A stretch of 64,000 nt of DNA. Origin: Pseudoponticoccus marisrubri. Its GTDB lineage: Bacteria > Pseudomonadota > Alphaproteobacteria > Rhodobacterales > Rhodobacteraceae. The number at the start of each line of letters is the position of its first letter. The first letter of the stretch is position 1. The position numbers and the translations under genes are program-made. A model generated the notes under the pieces. It saw only the letters and a list, made by a program, of their open reading frames with translations, made no database searches and was not told the origin of the DNA. Below are positions 18,541 through 27,678 of this stretch, one piece after another. The DNA lies in contig NZ_LPXO01000019.1 in NCBI RefSeq assembly GCF_001482405.1, positions 1-64,000 on the forward strand, read 5' to 3'.

Positions 18541-19214
18541 TCGGCTTTCGCGTTCACGCCCGGGCCACATCGGCAAGCCCCGAAATGATTACCGCGTTCC
18601 GTGATCTGCCGGTTGCGAATGTCAGCGACGTCATGCATCGCATGACGGCCGCCGGGTCCCGCCTGCGCCCGTTCCATGACGGCAGCCCGCTTGCCGGCGC
18701 AGCGGTGACCGTGCGCACGCGGCCCGGCGACAACCTGATGATCCACAAGGCGATCGACATCTCGGGTCCGAACGACGTCATCGTCGTGGATGGCGGCGGC
18801 GACATGACCAACGCCCTGATCGGTGAATTGATGGTCGCACATGCCACACAGCGAGGGATCGCAGGCTTCGTCCTGCATGGCGCGATCAGGGACGTGGACT
18901 GCATTGGCCGACAATCCATGCCCGTCTTTGCCGCAGGGGTGACGCATCGCGGCCCGTACAAGGACGGCCCCGGCGAAATAAACGTCCCCATCGCGATCGC
19001 GGGCATGACGATCGACCCCGGCGACCTGGTCATCGGCGATGCCGATGGCGTGGTCGCCGTTCCGCACAGCGGGCTCGACGACGTTCTCGAGGCCGCGAAA
19101 AGGAAATCGGATGCCGAGCGGAAACAGATGGAAAAAACACTGAATGGCACACTCGACCGAAGCTGGGTTGACCGTGTGCTTGAAGAGCGCGGCTGCGCAT
19201 TTGAAGACGCGTGA
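18537..19214 (+). CDS. RraA-like / 4-hydroxy-4-methyl-2-oxoglutarate aldolase family protein
   Basis: 225-residue member of the RraA/HMG-aldolase fold. The family pattern GGGDMTNALIGELMVAHATQRGIAGFVLHGAIRD carries the metal/substrate-binding G-x-x-x-A and R-D residues. Relatives cleave 4-hydroxy-4-methyl-2-oxoglutarate to two pyruvates and decarboxylate oxaloacetate; others bind RNase E. The tight overlap with the aminotransferase and the transporter genes after it argue for the metabolic role. An N-terminal extension of about 15 residues precedes the conserved core. Confidence 0.85.
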   Translation: MIGFRVHARATSASPEMITAFRDLPVANVSDVMHRMTAAGSRLRPFHDGSPLAGAAVTVRTRPGDNLMIHKAIDISGPNDVIVVDGGGDMTNALIGELMVAHATQRGIAGFVLHGAIRDVDCIGRQSMPVFAAGVTHRGPYKDGPGEINVPIAIAGMTIDPGDLVIGDADGVVAVPHSGLDDVLEAAKRKSDAERKQMEKTLNGTLDRSWVDRVLEERGCAFEDA

Positions 19215-19241
19215 ACCAAAGAAGACAACAGGGAGGTAAAC

Positions 19242-20207
19242 ATGACAAATAACATGAGAAAATCGATCTACGGGGCGCTTGCGCTGGCAATGCTGCCCGG
19301 CATCGCTCTTGCGGATTGGCCCAATGACCAGCCCATCACGCTCGTGGTCGGCTATTCCGCCGGGGGCGGGACCGATATCATGGCGCGGACCATGGTCCCC
19401 TATCTGGAGAAATACGTGGAAGGGGCCGATTTCAACGTCGTGAACCGTCCGGGGCCGGGAGGCGAGTTCGGCTTCACCGAGACCGCCAATGCCGAGCCCG
19501 ACGGCTACACGATGGGCTTCATGAATGCGCCTGCCTTCCTGACGCTGCCCTACGAACGCGAAACCCGCTACGCGTTCGAGGACTTCGCCCTTGTCGCGAA
19601 CATCGTGACCGGCCCTGCGACGCTGAACGTTCCCAAGGACAGCGAGATCAAGTCGATCGACGATTTCGTCGCAGCGGCGCAGGACGCGCCCAACGCACTG
19701 ACCGTGGGGCACCAGGGGTATGGCGGCTCGATGCATCTCAGCCTCGAGAAGCTGCTCGACGAAGCAGAGATCGAGGTAACGCAGGTACCGTTTCCCGGCA
19801 TTCCCCCGGCCGCAACCGCGATCCTTGGCGGGCATATCTCGGCGCTCGTGATCGGGGCAGGCGAAGCCTCGACGCTTGCGGCTGACCAGGGTGGCATCAA
19901 TATCCTCGGTGTCATGGCCGGCGAACGGCTGGAGATGTTCCCCGATATCCCCACCTTTGCAGAGCAGGGCTATCCGCTGCTCAGCGGTTCGGACCGCGGC
20001 TTCGCCGCACCGAAGGGCACCGACGAGGCCATTCTCGACGCCATGGGCGAGGCGATCCGCAAGACGCTCGAGGATCCCGAGTTCCAGGAGGCGGCGCGGG
20101 AGCAGAACCTGCCCCTGAACTACATGCCGCGCGATGAGTACACGGCTTACCTGACCGAGCTCAACCAGCGGGTTGGCGAGTTGTGGGAAACCAATCCGTG
20201 GCGGTAA
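19242..20207 (+). CDS. tctC: Tripartite tricarboxylate transporter substrate-binding protein
   Basis: Periplasmic Bug/TctC-type receptor, 321 residues. A Sec signal is clear (charged MRKS, then YGALALAMLPGIALA, cleavage before DWPND). The mature protein starts with the ITLVVGYSAGGGTDIMAR motif that binds the carboxylate through a loop common to the family. AGGGAGG sits 6 nt before the ATG. It is followed at once by tctB and tctA, so the whole uptake system is here. Confidence 0.93.
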   Translation: MTNNMRKSIYGALALAMLPGIALADWPNDQPITLVVGYSAGGGTDIMARTMVPYLEKYVEGADFNVVNRPGPGGEFGFTETANAEPDGYTMGFMNAPAFLTLPYERETRYAFEDFALVANIVTGPATLNVPKDSEIKSIDDFVAAAQDAPNALTVGHQGYGGSMHLSLEKLLDEAEIEVTQVPFPGIPPAATAILGGHISALVIGAGEASTLAADQGGINILGVMAGERLEMFPDIPTFAEQGYPLLSGSDRGFAAPKGTDEAILDAMGEAIRKTLEDPEFQEAAREQNLPLNYMPRDEYTAYLTELNQRVGELWETNPWR

Positions 20208-20213
20208 ACCATC

Positions 20214-20711
20214 GTGTCGGATCGAAGTGACGCGCCGCACACCGCATCCGACGACAGTCGTCGGATGCGGCAGGGAACGCTCGACAGGATTCTGTCGCTC
20301 GTTCTTCTGGCGACCGCGGCCGTATTCCTGCTCGACAGCCGGAATATCGCCGCGGCCGAAGCCCGGATGTTTCCGCTTCTCATCCTGGGTCTCCTGGCGA
20401 TACTGGCGCTTGCGCTGTTCGGGCGCAGCTTCCTTGCCGCGCGCCAGCACGCGGCAGAGCGGGTCATCGGCGACAGGGGCAAATTCCTGACCTTCGTCGC
20501 CTGTACGGGGCTTTACGCAGCAAGTGTCTCGCAAATCGGGTTCTTCACGGCCAGTGCGCTCTACGTGCCGGTGGCCGGCCATCTGCTCGGCCTGCGGAAA
20601 GCCTGGGTCAACCTGACGGTCACCGCGGGCTTTCTGGTCGCAACCTATCTCGTCTTCGTTGTGCTCTTCTCGCGGCCCCTTCCCGTCGAACTGATCGCAA
20701 GGTTCCTATGA
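20214..20711 (+). CDS. tctB: Tripartite tricarboxylate transporter small membrane subunit
   Basis: 165-residue TctB-type protein with four hydrophobic segments (ILSLVLLATAAVFLL; FPLLILGLLAILALALFG; FLTFVACTGLYAASV; VTAGFLVATYLVFVVLF). GTG start at 20214, six bases after the tctC stop; its stop overlaps the tctA start (ATGA). It supports TctA in sodium-coupled uptake of a carboxylate. Confidence 0.88.
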   Translation: MSDRSDAPHTASDDSRRMRQGTLDRILSLVLLATAAVFLLDSRNIAAAEARMFPLLILGLLAILALALFGRSFLAARQHAAERVIGDRGKFLTFVACTGLYAASVSQIGFFTASALYVPVAGHLLGLRKAWVNLTVTAGFLVATYLVFVVLFSRPLPVELIARFL

Positions 20712-22231
20712 CCGTTTATGAAACCCTGATCGCGGCGGTTCTGGCCATCCTGCAATGGCAGAACATCCTCGCGATGCTTGTCGGCGTCGCCGGCGGGGTG
20801 CTGATCGGCGCCCTGCCTGGTCTCACGGCCACCATGGGCATCGCCATCCTCATTCCCCTGACCTTCACGATGGAGCCGCTGGTCGCGCTGGGAATGGTTG
20901 CCGGGATATACAATGGCGGCATCTACGGGGGAGCGATCCCCGCGATCCTGCTGGGGATCCCCGGCACCTCCTCGTCGATCCCCACCACGTTCGACGGTGT
21001 CCCCCTGGCCAAGCGCGGCGAGGCGGCAAACGCGCTTTCGGTCTCGGCCTATGCCTCCGCGGTCGGCGGCGTGGCAAGTGGCATTGCACTGCTGGTCCTG
21101 GCACCACCGCTGTCGACGGTCACCCTGCTCTTCGGTCCCGCCGAATATTTCTGGGTGGCACTCTTCGGGCTCTGCAGCATCGCGGTCCTGCTGGGCGCGG
21201 ACCCTCTCAAGGGCCTGATATCGAGCGTGCTGGGGCTCTTGATCGGCACGATCGGCATCGACAGTGTCTCGGGTCACGAGCGGTTCACTCTCGACATCTA
21301 TTACCTGACCGGCGGGTTCAACTTCATCGTTCTGCTGGCGGGTCTCTACGGCCTTCCTCCCGCGATCGAGCTGGCCCAGGCCGGCAGACGCAATCCAGCC
21401 GGTGTCGCCGTGAACGTGCGCGGCGCCCCGCCCTTCCGCGCCTGGCGCAGCCTGAACAGGACGCTTGCCCGCTCCTCGATCATCGGCATCGTCATCGGCA
21501 TCCTGCCCGGGGTCGGCGGAACGATGGCCGCCTTCCTGAGCTACAACGAGGCCAAGCGCGCCGATCCCGATCCCGACTCGTTCGGCAAGGGCAGTTACCT
21601 GGGCGTCGCGGCCTCGGAATGCGGCAACAACGCGGACAACGCCTCGGCGCTGATCCCGACGCTGACCCTCGGCGTGCCGGGCAATGCCGTTGCCGCAGTG
21701 ATCATGGGCGCCTTCTTGGTGCACGGGCTGCAGCCCGGACCCGGGCTTTTCCAGAAAGAGCCCGTGCTTGTCTACGCATTCATCCTGCAGATGATCCTTA
21801 CCGCCGCGATCCTGCCGCTGCTGGGGGGCATCATCGCGGTCCGCGTGTTCGCGCCCGTGTTGCGGCTGCCGGTCGAACTGATCGGCCCGCTGGTGATCGC
21901 GCTCTCGGTCATCGGGGTCTACTCGATCCAGAACAGCATCTTCGACATCTACGCGCTCGTCGGTTTCGGCATCCTCGGCTACTTCATGCAGAAGACCGGC
22001 TTCCCGTTGGCCCCGGTCGTCCTGGGCGTGATCCTCGGGCCAATGGCCGAAGAGCAGCTGCGACTGGCGCTGATCATTGCACGTGGCGACGTGCTGTCGC
22101 TGGCCAGCAGTCCGATCGCGATGATCCTGATCGCGCTCATCCTGATCGTCCTGGCCCTTCCCCTTGTCCGCCGCGTCGGGCCGTCTGCGCGCAAGCGCGC
22201 GCTCCCGGACACCCAAGATCGGAAAAGCTGA
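20708..22231 (+). CDS. tctA: Tripartite tricarboxylate transporter large permease
   Basis: 507-residue TctA-type permease with about 11-12 membrane segments. The family repeats are visible: GALPGLTATMGIAILIPLTF in the first half and GILPGVGGTMAAFLSYNEAKR in the second, both forming the inverted substrate/ion sites. It overlaps tctB by 4 bp and the thiamine-diphosphate enzyme gene by 1 bp (TGATG), so translation is probably coupled through the operon. Confidence 0.95.
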   Translation: MTVYETLIAAVLAILQWQNILAMLVGVAGGVLIGALPGLTATMGIAILIPLTFTMEPLVALGMVAGIYNGGIYGGAIPAILLGIPGTSSSIPTTFDGVPLAKRGEAANALSVSAYASAVGGVASGIALLVLAPPLSTVTLLFGPAEYFWVALFGLCSIAVLLGADPLKGLISSVLGLLIGTIGIDSVSGHERFTLDIYYLTGGFNFIVLLAGLYGLPPAIELAQAGRRNPAGVAVNVRGAPPFRAWRSLNRTLARSSIIGIVIGILPGVGGTMAAFLSYNEAKRADPDPDSFGKGSYLGVAASECGNNADNASALIPTLTLGVPGNAVAAVIMGAFLVHGLQPGPGLFQKEPVLVYAFILQMILTAAILPLLGGIIAVRVFAPVLRLPVELIGPLVIALSVIGVYSIQNSIFDIYALVGFGILGYFMQKTGFPLAPVVLGVILGPMAEEQLRLALIIARGDVLSLASSPIAMILIALILIVLALPLVRRVGPSARKRALPDTQDRKS

Positions 22232-23880
22232 TGAAAATCCATGACGCCATGGCAGAGATGATCACCCGCGAGGGGATCAGGCACCACTTCACTCTTCTGG
22301 GCGACGCGAACATGCATTTCGCACAGCGCCTCGAAGCGCTCGGGGCGCAGACGGTCCATGTCCGTCACGAGCATTCCGCGTGTTCGATGGCCATGTCCTA
22401 CGCACGCGCCACCGGCGACGTGGGGTTTTGTTCGGTCACATGCGGCCCGGGGCTGACGCAACTGGCCACGGCCCTGCCGGCGGCCGTCCGCGCCGGCATC
22501 CCGGTGGTCGTCTTCGCCGGGGAAAGCCCGCTGCGCTCCCCCTGGTACAACCAGATGTTCGACCAGGGCCCGCTGGTACGTGCCTGCGGGGCAGAGTACA
22601 TCGCCGTCCACAGCGCGGATCTGCTTGCCTCGAGCATCCAGCGGGCGTTCCTGTCGGCCCGGCTCGATCAGCGACCGATCGTGGTAGGCGTGCCGATGGA
22701 CCTGCAAAAGGCCGAGATCGACGACAAGGTCGATTATCGTCCCTCGCGCGAGGTGATGCCTGCGCCCACGCGCCTGCGGCCGGATCCCGCACAGGTCACG
22801 GCCGCGGCCGACATGATCGCGGCGGCGGATCGCGTGGTCGTTCTGGGCGGGCGCGGCATGGTCCGCTCGGGCGCGTCGCGGGCCTGTCGCGATCTTGCCG
22901 CAGCCTGCTCGGGCGTGCTGGCCACGACGCTTCCCGCCCGCGGCGCGTTCTGCGGCGACCCGTTCGACATGGGCATTGCCGGCGGTTTCAGCACGGCCCT
23001 CGCGCGCGAGGTTTTCGCGGATGTCGACCTCGTGATCGCAGTGGGGGCAAGCGTCACGCACCATACGCTGGATGGCGGAAAGCTGTTTCCCCGCGCACGG
23101 ACGCTGCAGGTCGACCTTGCGCCGCGCGGCATCAACCAGGGGCGTGTCGTGGCGGACGGTTTCGTGCAGGGCGATGCGCTGGCCGCGACGGAAGCGCTGC
23201 TTGACGCGCTCGGCGCCCGTGCCGAGCCGGGCGGCCTGCGCTCGGACGCGCTGGCACGCCGCATCGCGACGGAGGCGCCCGACCCTGTCGCACAGGACGC
23301 GGAGGCGGGCACCCTGGACCCGCGCGACGTGATCCGCGTGCTCGACGAGGCCCTGCCGAAAACATGGGAGATGGTCAATTCGTCGGGACACTGTTCGTAT
23401 TTCGCGGCGCACATGTATGGCCGTGCGGTGGAGAACTTCCACACGATCCGCGAGTTCGGCGCGATCGGAAACGGCCTGCCCTACGCGATCGGCGTCGCCG
23501 CCGCGCGCAGCGACAACGTCGTGGTGCTCTTCGATGGCGACGGCAGTTTCCTGATGCATTCCCAGGAACTGGACACGATCCGGCGCCACGGGTTCCGGCT
23601 GCTGGTCTGCGTTCTCAACGACGGTGCCTACGGCTCCGAGATACACAAGCTGCGGGCCCAGGGTTTCGGAGATGGCGGCGCCGTCTTCGGGCGCGGTGAC
23701 CTGGCGGGTGTGGCCCGCGGCCATGGGCTGAAGGGGCGGACAATCACCTCGCTCGGGGAGATCGGCCCGGCAATTGCCGAATTTCGGGACACGGACGGGG
23801 CGATGGTGCTCGATATTGCGATCAGTGACCGGATCATGTCGCCGGTCATGCGTCGCGCGCATCCGCCGGCCGGACGGTGA
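22231..23880 (+). CDS. Thiamine-diphosphate-dependent enzyme, acetolactate-synthase-like
   Basis: 549 residues with the three POX-type domains. The activating glutamate is E47 in VRHEHSACSMAMSYARA; a central Rossmann-like domain (about 195-340) follows; the diphosphate/Mg motif is DGDGSF (435-440) with the Asn of VLNDGAYGSE about 28 residues on. The protein could decarboxylate a 2-oxo acid or make an acyloin. The glycine-rich FAD-binding elements of acetolactate synthase are not obvious, so I do not call it ilvB. Last gene of the + strand run; the divergent regulator follows 29 bp later in the opposite sense. Confidence 0.88.
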   Translation: MKIHDAMAEMITREGIRHHFTLLGDANMHFAQRLEALGAQTVHVRHEHSACSMAMSYARATGDVGFCSVTCGPGLTQLATALPAAVRAGIPVVVFAGESPLRSPWYNQMFDQGPLVRACGAEYIAVHSADLLASSIQRAFLSARLDQRPIVVGVPMDLQKAEIDDKVDYRPSREVMPAPTRLRPDPAQVTAAADMIAAADRVVVLGGRGMVRSGASRACRDLAAACSGVLATTLPARGAFCGDPFDMGIAGGFSTALAREVFADVDLVIAVGASVTHHTLDGGKLFPRARTLQVDLAPRGINQGRVVADGFVQGDALAATEALLDALGARAEPGGLRSDALARRIATEAPDPVAQDAEAGTLDPRDVIRVLDEALPKTWEMVNSSGHCSYFAAHMYGRAVENFHTIREFGAIGNGLPYAIGVAAARSDNVVVLFDGDGSFLMHSQELDTIRRHGFRLLVCVLNDGAYGSEIHKLRAQGFGDGGAVFGRGDLAGVARGHGLKGRTITSLGEIGPAIAEFRDTDGAMVLDIAISDRIMSPVMRRAHPPAGR

Positions 23881-23909
23881 GCGGGCGGGCCCTGCTGCCC
23901 GCGGCGCCG

Positions 23910-24611
23910 TCAGTCGATCGGGAACCCCAGAACACGCGACAGCCGGGCCCCTTCGTCCAGGAGGGGCGCCGTCTGTGCCGGATCGAAGGGATCGAACCGC
24001 GCGGTCGGGCCGGATACGGTAAGCGCCCCGACAAAGGAACCTTCCTGCGCGAAAATCGGGACCGAGGCGGACGCGGTCAACTTGTCATATTCGCCGGCCG
24101 TGGCCTGCAGGAGTTCCGGGCCGTAGGCCCCGGTGTCTCCCGCACCGTCCCGGTATTTGGTCAAGATCTGGCTGATCGACGTGTCATCCATGGGCACCAT
24201 GGCCCCGACACGCTGGCTGACCCGCAGCGCCTGGGGCGAGTCGAGGCCGATCGTGCACAGCCGGTTGTCCCCTTCACAGACATAGAAGAACGCGCTTTCG
24301 CCGGTTGTCTCGACCAGCCGGCGCATGGCGGCTTCGATCAACTCGCGCCGGTCGACGCCGGCCTCGAAGGAGCGTGCGAGCATGAGCGCTTTGTAACCGA
24401 GCTGGTAGCGGCCGTCGTCACGCTTGACGACGTAGCCCATTTTTTCGAACGAGATAAGGTAGCGCAGGACCACGCTCTTGAAGAGGCCGCTATACTCGGC
24501 CAGTTCCGACAGCTTGAGCGGGCCCCTGGCTTCGGCGAAGGCATCCAGGATCTGAAGTGTTCGCGTGGCGGCGGCCACCGGACGCTCCACACGTACCTTC
24601 TCCGTCGTCAT
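23910..24611 (-). CDS. IclR-family transcriptional regulator
   Basis: 233 residues: N-terminal winged helix (TRTLQILDAFAEARGPLKLSELA, recognition helix around SVVLRYLISFEKMGYV) and a C-terminal GAF-like effector domain from about residue 85. It is divergent from the dehydratase genes across 156 bp and ends against the TPP-enzyme gene. Its position between the two halves of the island makes it the likely local regulator, sensing a carboxylate intermediate. No signature palindrome was identified with confidence. Confidence 0.93.
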   Translation of the reverse strand: MTTEKVRVERPVAAATRTLQILDAFAEARGPLKLSELAEYSGLFKSVVLRYLISFEKMGYVVKRDDGRYQLGYKALMLARSFEAGVDRRELIEAAMRRLVETTGESAFFYVCEGDNRLCTIGLDSPQALRVSQRVGAMVPMDDTSISQILTKYRDGAGDTGAYGPELLQATAGEYDKLTASASVPIFAQEGSFVGALTVSGPTARFDPFDPAQTAPLLDEGARLSRVLGFPID

Positions 24612-24767
24612 GCTTCGATCCTTTCCGTTTCGGCAACGTTGAAATCCTTCTTGCGGTATCCGAGCGATTCGCGGTTGTCACGGCCTTTCGCCCGATTTCC
24701 GGCAGCCTTTCCTGTCCCGGCAGGGAGACCTTGAATGAACGACGAATTCCGCCACGAGGAGAATGAC

Positions 24768-26030
24768 ATGCCCCGCCCACGCACAATGGCAGAAAAACTC
24801 CTGTCGCGCGCCGCGAACCGGCCCCTCGTGGCCGGGGAGGTCGCTGTCTGCAAACCTGATTACGCCATGGGAACGGACGGCTCGATTCCCATGGCCCTGG
24901 ATTATCTCGGCGAGATGCTGGAGGGTCACGAACGCGGCCCCTTCGCGCCGGACCGTGTCGTCTTTGCCCTGGATCACTACGACAGCACCTCGGGGGCCGG
25001 GGCGCTACTGCTGCAGGCACGCGCGCGGGATTACGCGCAGGCGCACGCCATCACCCTTTTCGATGTCGGTGACGGAATTGGCCACCAGCTCATGATGGAA
25101 CGTGGCCATGCCGCGCCGGGCCGGCTGCTGGTCGGGGCAGATTCGCACGCGACCTCCTACGGTGCCTTCAATTGTTTCGGGACCGGGATCGGATCTTCGG
25201 ATCTTGCCGGAATACTGTTTTGCGGCGCGCTCTGGCTCGAGGTCCCGTCGAGCATCCGCATCGTCCTGGACGGGCAGTTCGCGCCGGGTGTCGGGGCGAA
25301 GGACGTGGCGCTTTACCTTGCCCGGACGCTGGATGCTGGCGGGGCGACGTACAAGGCCCTGGAATTCACCGGGCCGGGTCTTGCCAACCTGGACATGGAC
25401 GATCGGATCGTCCTGGCCAACATGTCCGTCGAACTGGGGGCAAAGGCGGGCCTGTTTCCCCATGATGCCGTCCTGGCGCAACACCTTGACGAAATCGGGG
25501 TAGACGGCGTCACTGCCGTGACGGCCGATCCGGACGCGCCCTATGTGCATACGCTCACCGTGGATATCGGGCGGCTGCGCCCGCAAATCGCGCTGCCACA
25601 CCGGGTGGACAACGTGATCGACCTTGCCGACGCACCGCGCACCCGGGTGGACGTGGTCTATCTTGGCACCTGTACCGGGGGACGCCTCCGAGACTACGCC
25701 GAGGCGCTGGAAATACTGACCGCAGCCGGGCGAATTGCCCGAGACGTGCAGGTGATCGTCACCCCGGCCTCCCGCAGTATCCGGGAGGCGATGGAACGGA
25801 CGGGCATGATCGAACAGTTCCGTGGGCTGGGGGCGCAGCTCGAAAGCCCCGGGTGCGGCGCCTGCTGCGGTACATGCGGGCCCATTCCCGCCGCCAACCA
25901 GAAGATCATTTCAAGCGCCAACCGCAACTTCCGCGGGCGCATGGGCAATGCCGACGCCGAAATCTACCTCGCCTCTCCCGTTTCCTGCGCCAGGGCGGCG
26001 GTCGAGGGGGCGTTTGGCCAGGAGGCATGA
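24768..26030 (+). CDS. Aconitase-superfamily dehydratase, large subunit (LeuC/homoaconitase-like)
   Basis: 420-residue [4Fe-4S] hydro-lyase subunit. The cluster cysteines are visible in YLGTCTGGR and in PGCGACCGTCGP; the substrate motif GADSHATSYGAFNCFGTGIGSSD is intact. ATG 24768 has GGAG 6 nt upstream and gives the family start (MAEKLL); an ATG at 24735 with its own GGAG is equally possible and adds 11 residues. It pairs with the small subunit 2 bp downstream. Chromosomal leuCD normally exist elsewhere, so this divergent copy probably hydrates or dehydrates a different branched di- or tricarboxylate. Confidence 0.88.
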   Translation: MPRPRTMAEKLLSRAANRPLVAGEVAVCKPDYAMGTDGSIPMALDYLGEMLEGHERGPFAPDRVVFALDHYDSTSGAGALLLQARARDYAQAHAITLFDVGDGIGHQLMMERGHAAPGRLLVGADSHATSYGAFNCFGTGIGSSDLAGILFCGALWLEVPSSIRIVLDGQFAPGVGAKDVALYLARTLDAGGATYKALEFTGPGLANLDMDDRIVLANMSVELGAKAGLFPHDAVLAQHLDEIGVDGVTAVTADPDAPYVHTLTVDIGRLRPQIALPHRVDNVIDLADAPRTRVDVVYLGTCTGGRLRDYAEALEILTAAGRIARDVQVIVTPASRSIREAMERTGMIEQFRGLGAQLESPGCGACCGTCGPIPAANQKIISSANRNFRGRMGNADAEIYLASPVSCARAAVEGAFGQEA

Positions 26031-26032
26031 GA

Positions 26033-26542
26033 ATGAGTGACGAAACGCTTGCCCGCGGCAAGGTCCGTGTCTTCGGGGACGACATCAACACGGACTACAT
26101 TGTGCCCTCGCACCGAAAGAAGCGCACGATCGACCCTGACCTGCTGCGCCACCACATCTTCGAGGATATCTGCGCGGGCTTCTACGAGGAGTTGGAAGGG
26201 CCCACGATACTCGTTGCGGGGCGCAATTTCGGCTGCGGGTCGGCGATGGAAATCGCCGTCACGGTTCTGCAACGCGCAGGAATCGAGGCGGTCGTGGCGA
26301 CCAGCTTTGCGCGCACCTTCAAGCGCAACGCCATCAATAACGGGCTTCTGCTGTGCGAGGTCGATGCCGGGGAGGTGCCGGAAGACACGCCGGCGCGCGT
26401 CTGCCTTCGCGACGGAGCGCTTGCCTTGGAACTGGGAGAGCGCCTGCTCAGCCCCGCCCAATTGCCGGCTTTCATGCTGGATATCCTGCGCTCCGGAGGG
26501 CTTGTCCCCTATCTTCGCCGAAATGGCGGGTTCCAAATCTGA
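26033..26542 (+). CDS. Aconitase-superfamily dehydratase, small subunit (LeuD-like)
   Basis: 169-residue swivel domain partner of the preceding protein. The FGDDINTDYIVP start motif and GRNFGCGSAMEIA substrate-binding loop are conserved; in LeuD-type proteins the serine/arginine of that loop contact the substrate carboxylate. The ATG at 26033 has GGAGG 7 nt upstream; an ATG at 26027 overlapping the large-subunit stop is too close to that site. End of the catabolic island; the transposase remnant starts just after. Confidence 0.88.
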   Translation: MSDETLARGKVRVFGDDINTDYIVPSHRKKRTIDPDLLRHHIFEDICAGFYEELEGPTILVAGRNFGCGSAMEIAVTVLQRAGIEAVVATSFARTFKRNAINNGLLLCEVDAGEVPEDTPARVCLRDGALALELGERLLSPAQLPAFMLDILRSGGLVPYLRRNGGFQI

Positions 26543-26555
26543 AAAGACGGTAGGG

Positions 26556-27260
26556 TGACCTCACGCCGAAGCGCAAGTTCTGATATGTCGATCCATTCCA
26601 ACCGGTTCTCGATGTCCATCGGCTTGTTTTCAAGGACCTTGGCTGGTGTCGGTCGCCAAGGCATTTGCGCGAAGTCGAATCGAGGCACTGGCAGGTCGAC
26701 CTCGAATATCGATTTGGCAGGGCCGTCGGTACGGTTGATCGGGGCAAACATTCCCGAAGCCCGTTGTCCGTGTCCTCGATGGCGCCCTTCCGGCAGGGGG
26801 CCTGTGGATCGCAGACCCACGTATCCGCGCCGAGCCCCGCTTTGAGGTGTCGCCAGGCAGAGAACTCGGAGCCCCGCTCGAATGTGATCTGCTGGCGCGC
26901 GCCGGCGGGCAGGGGAGCCCCCGGATCACGGCCTCCATGATCGCATTGGCCTGTCGATCTTCCTTGCGCAGTTGCGCACCACGGCAGTGTAGCGGCTGGC
27001 ACGCTCGAAAGGGAGAGGTGTCACATTGACCTTGCCATGCGCCTTGCGGACCATCATCAGGTCGCGGTCCCGGTGACCGAACACGGTATGTTCCACGACC
27101 TGTTCCGGTGACCGCCCCCCCTCTGTACGACCCTCGACCGCAGCCTCGAGTTGCGGGCAGACGATCAGCCTGCGGTGGATGGCGCGGCGCGTCTCGGACA
27201 TGCTTCGGGCCTTCATCGCACAGGAGCCATTCATCTCGGGTCGTGCCTTATCCGGGCCGT
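26556..27260 (-). pseudogene. Decayed IS30-family transposase remnant
   Basis: Pieces of an IS30-type transposase on the minus strand in at least two frames. First (about 27240-26926): LIVCPQLEAAVEG...RSPEQV joined too early to GHRDRDLMMVRKAHGKVNVT and FERASRYTAVVRN, so roughly a hundred residues between the SPEQ motif and the DDE domain are missing. After a frameshift near 26950 comes ITFERGSEFSAWRHLKAGLG, WVCDPQAPCRKGAIEDT and STSRKCLGDRHQP, the C-terminal half of the DDE domain. No terminal inverted repeats were found. A nonfunctional relic at the boundary between the catabolic and polysaccharide regions. Confidence 0.8.
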
Positions 27261-27678
27261 TGCGTGTCATTGAAAACGTTGCACTGCGGTTCGCGGTGGA
27301 TCGTCGAGGGCGCGCGTCCAGGCCGATCCGCACGCACACACTCTCTCCGGACCAGGCATTTCGAGATCACGCCACCTGGCAAGCTTGATCCGTTCCGGGG
27401 AACTCGGGGGGGATCAGCAGCCCATTGATGACCCTCCGTATGACATTCCGTTTCGATACGGAATGTGCACCTCGGATGTGACTCCAGCCGCACCACACCG
27501 GAGCGCGCATAGTCTTGATTATGAAAAAATTCGTTCATGCGCCTGTTCTGCAGGATCGTTGACACCGCAAAGCCCCCTGTTTAACCAGTCGCCGGTCAGC
27601 CCCGAGGCTGGCGGCGCATGTCTTGCAGGTCCGATCGCACCATGTGACGGGCCAGCCAGAGTTCGGAGGAGAAACCTG
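27261..27678. other. Non-coding stretch after the transposase remnant
   Basis: About 420 bp with no convincing gene. An open frame reads through into the next gene but its codons upstream of 27679 look random, with many Cys, His and Pro residues. This is probably residual IS or junction DNA. Confidence 0.5.

Noticed and set aside
18450-20582. 710-codon minus-strand open frame over the aldolase and tctC genes.
   Set aside because: Its protein matches nothing, and the + strand frames here are conserved families with signals and overlaps; this is a high-GC shadow frame.
22231-23880. Acetolactate synthase (ilvB) call for the TPP enzyme.
   Set aside because: The context is catabolic, there is no small regulatory subunit gene beside it, and FAD-site features were not evident.
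27385-27678. N-terminal extension of the small beta-rich protein.
   Set aside because: A strong ribosome site precedes the TTG at 27679. Upstream codons look random.
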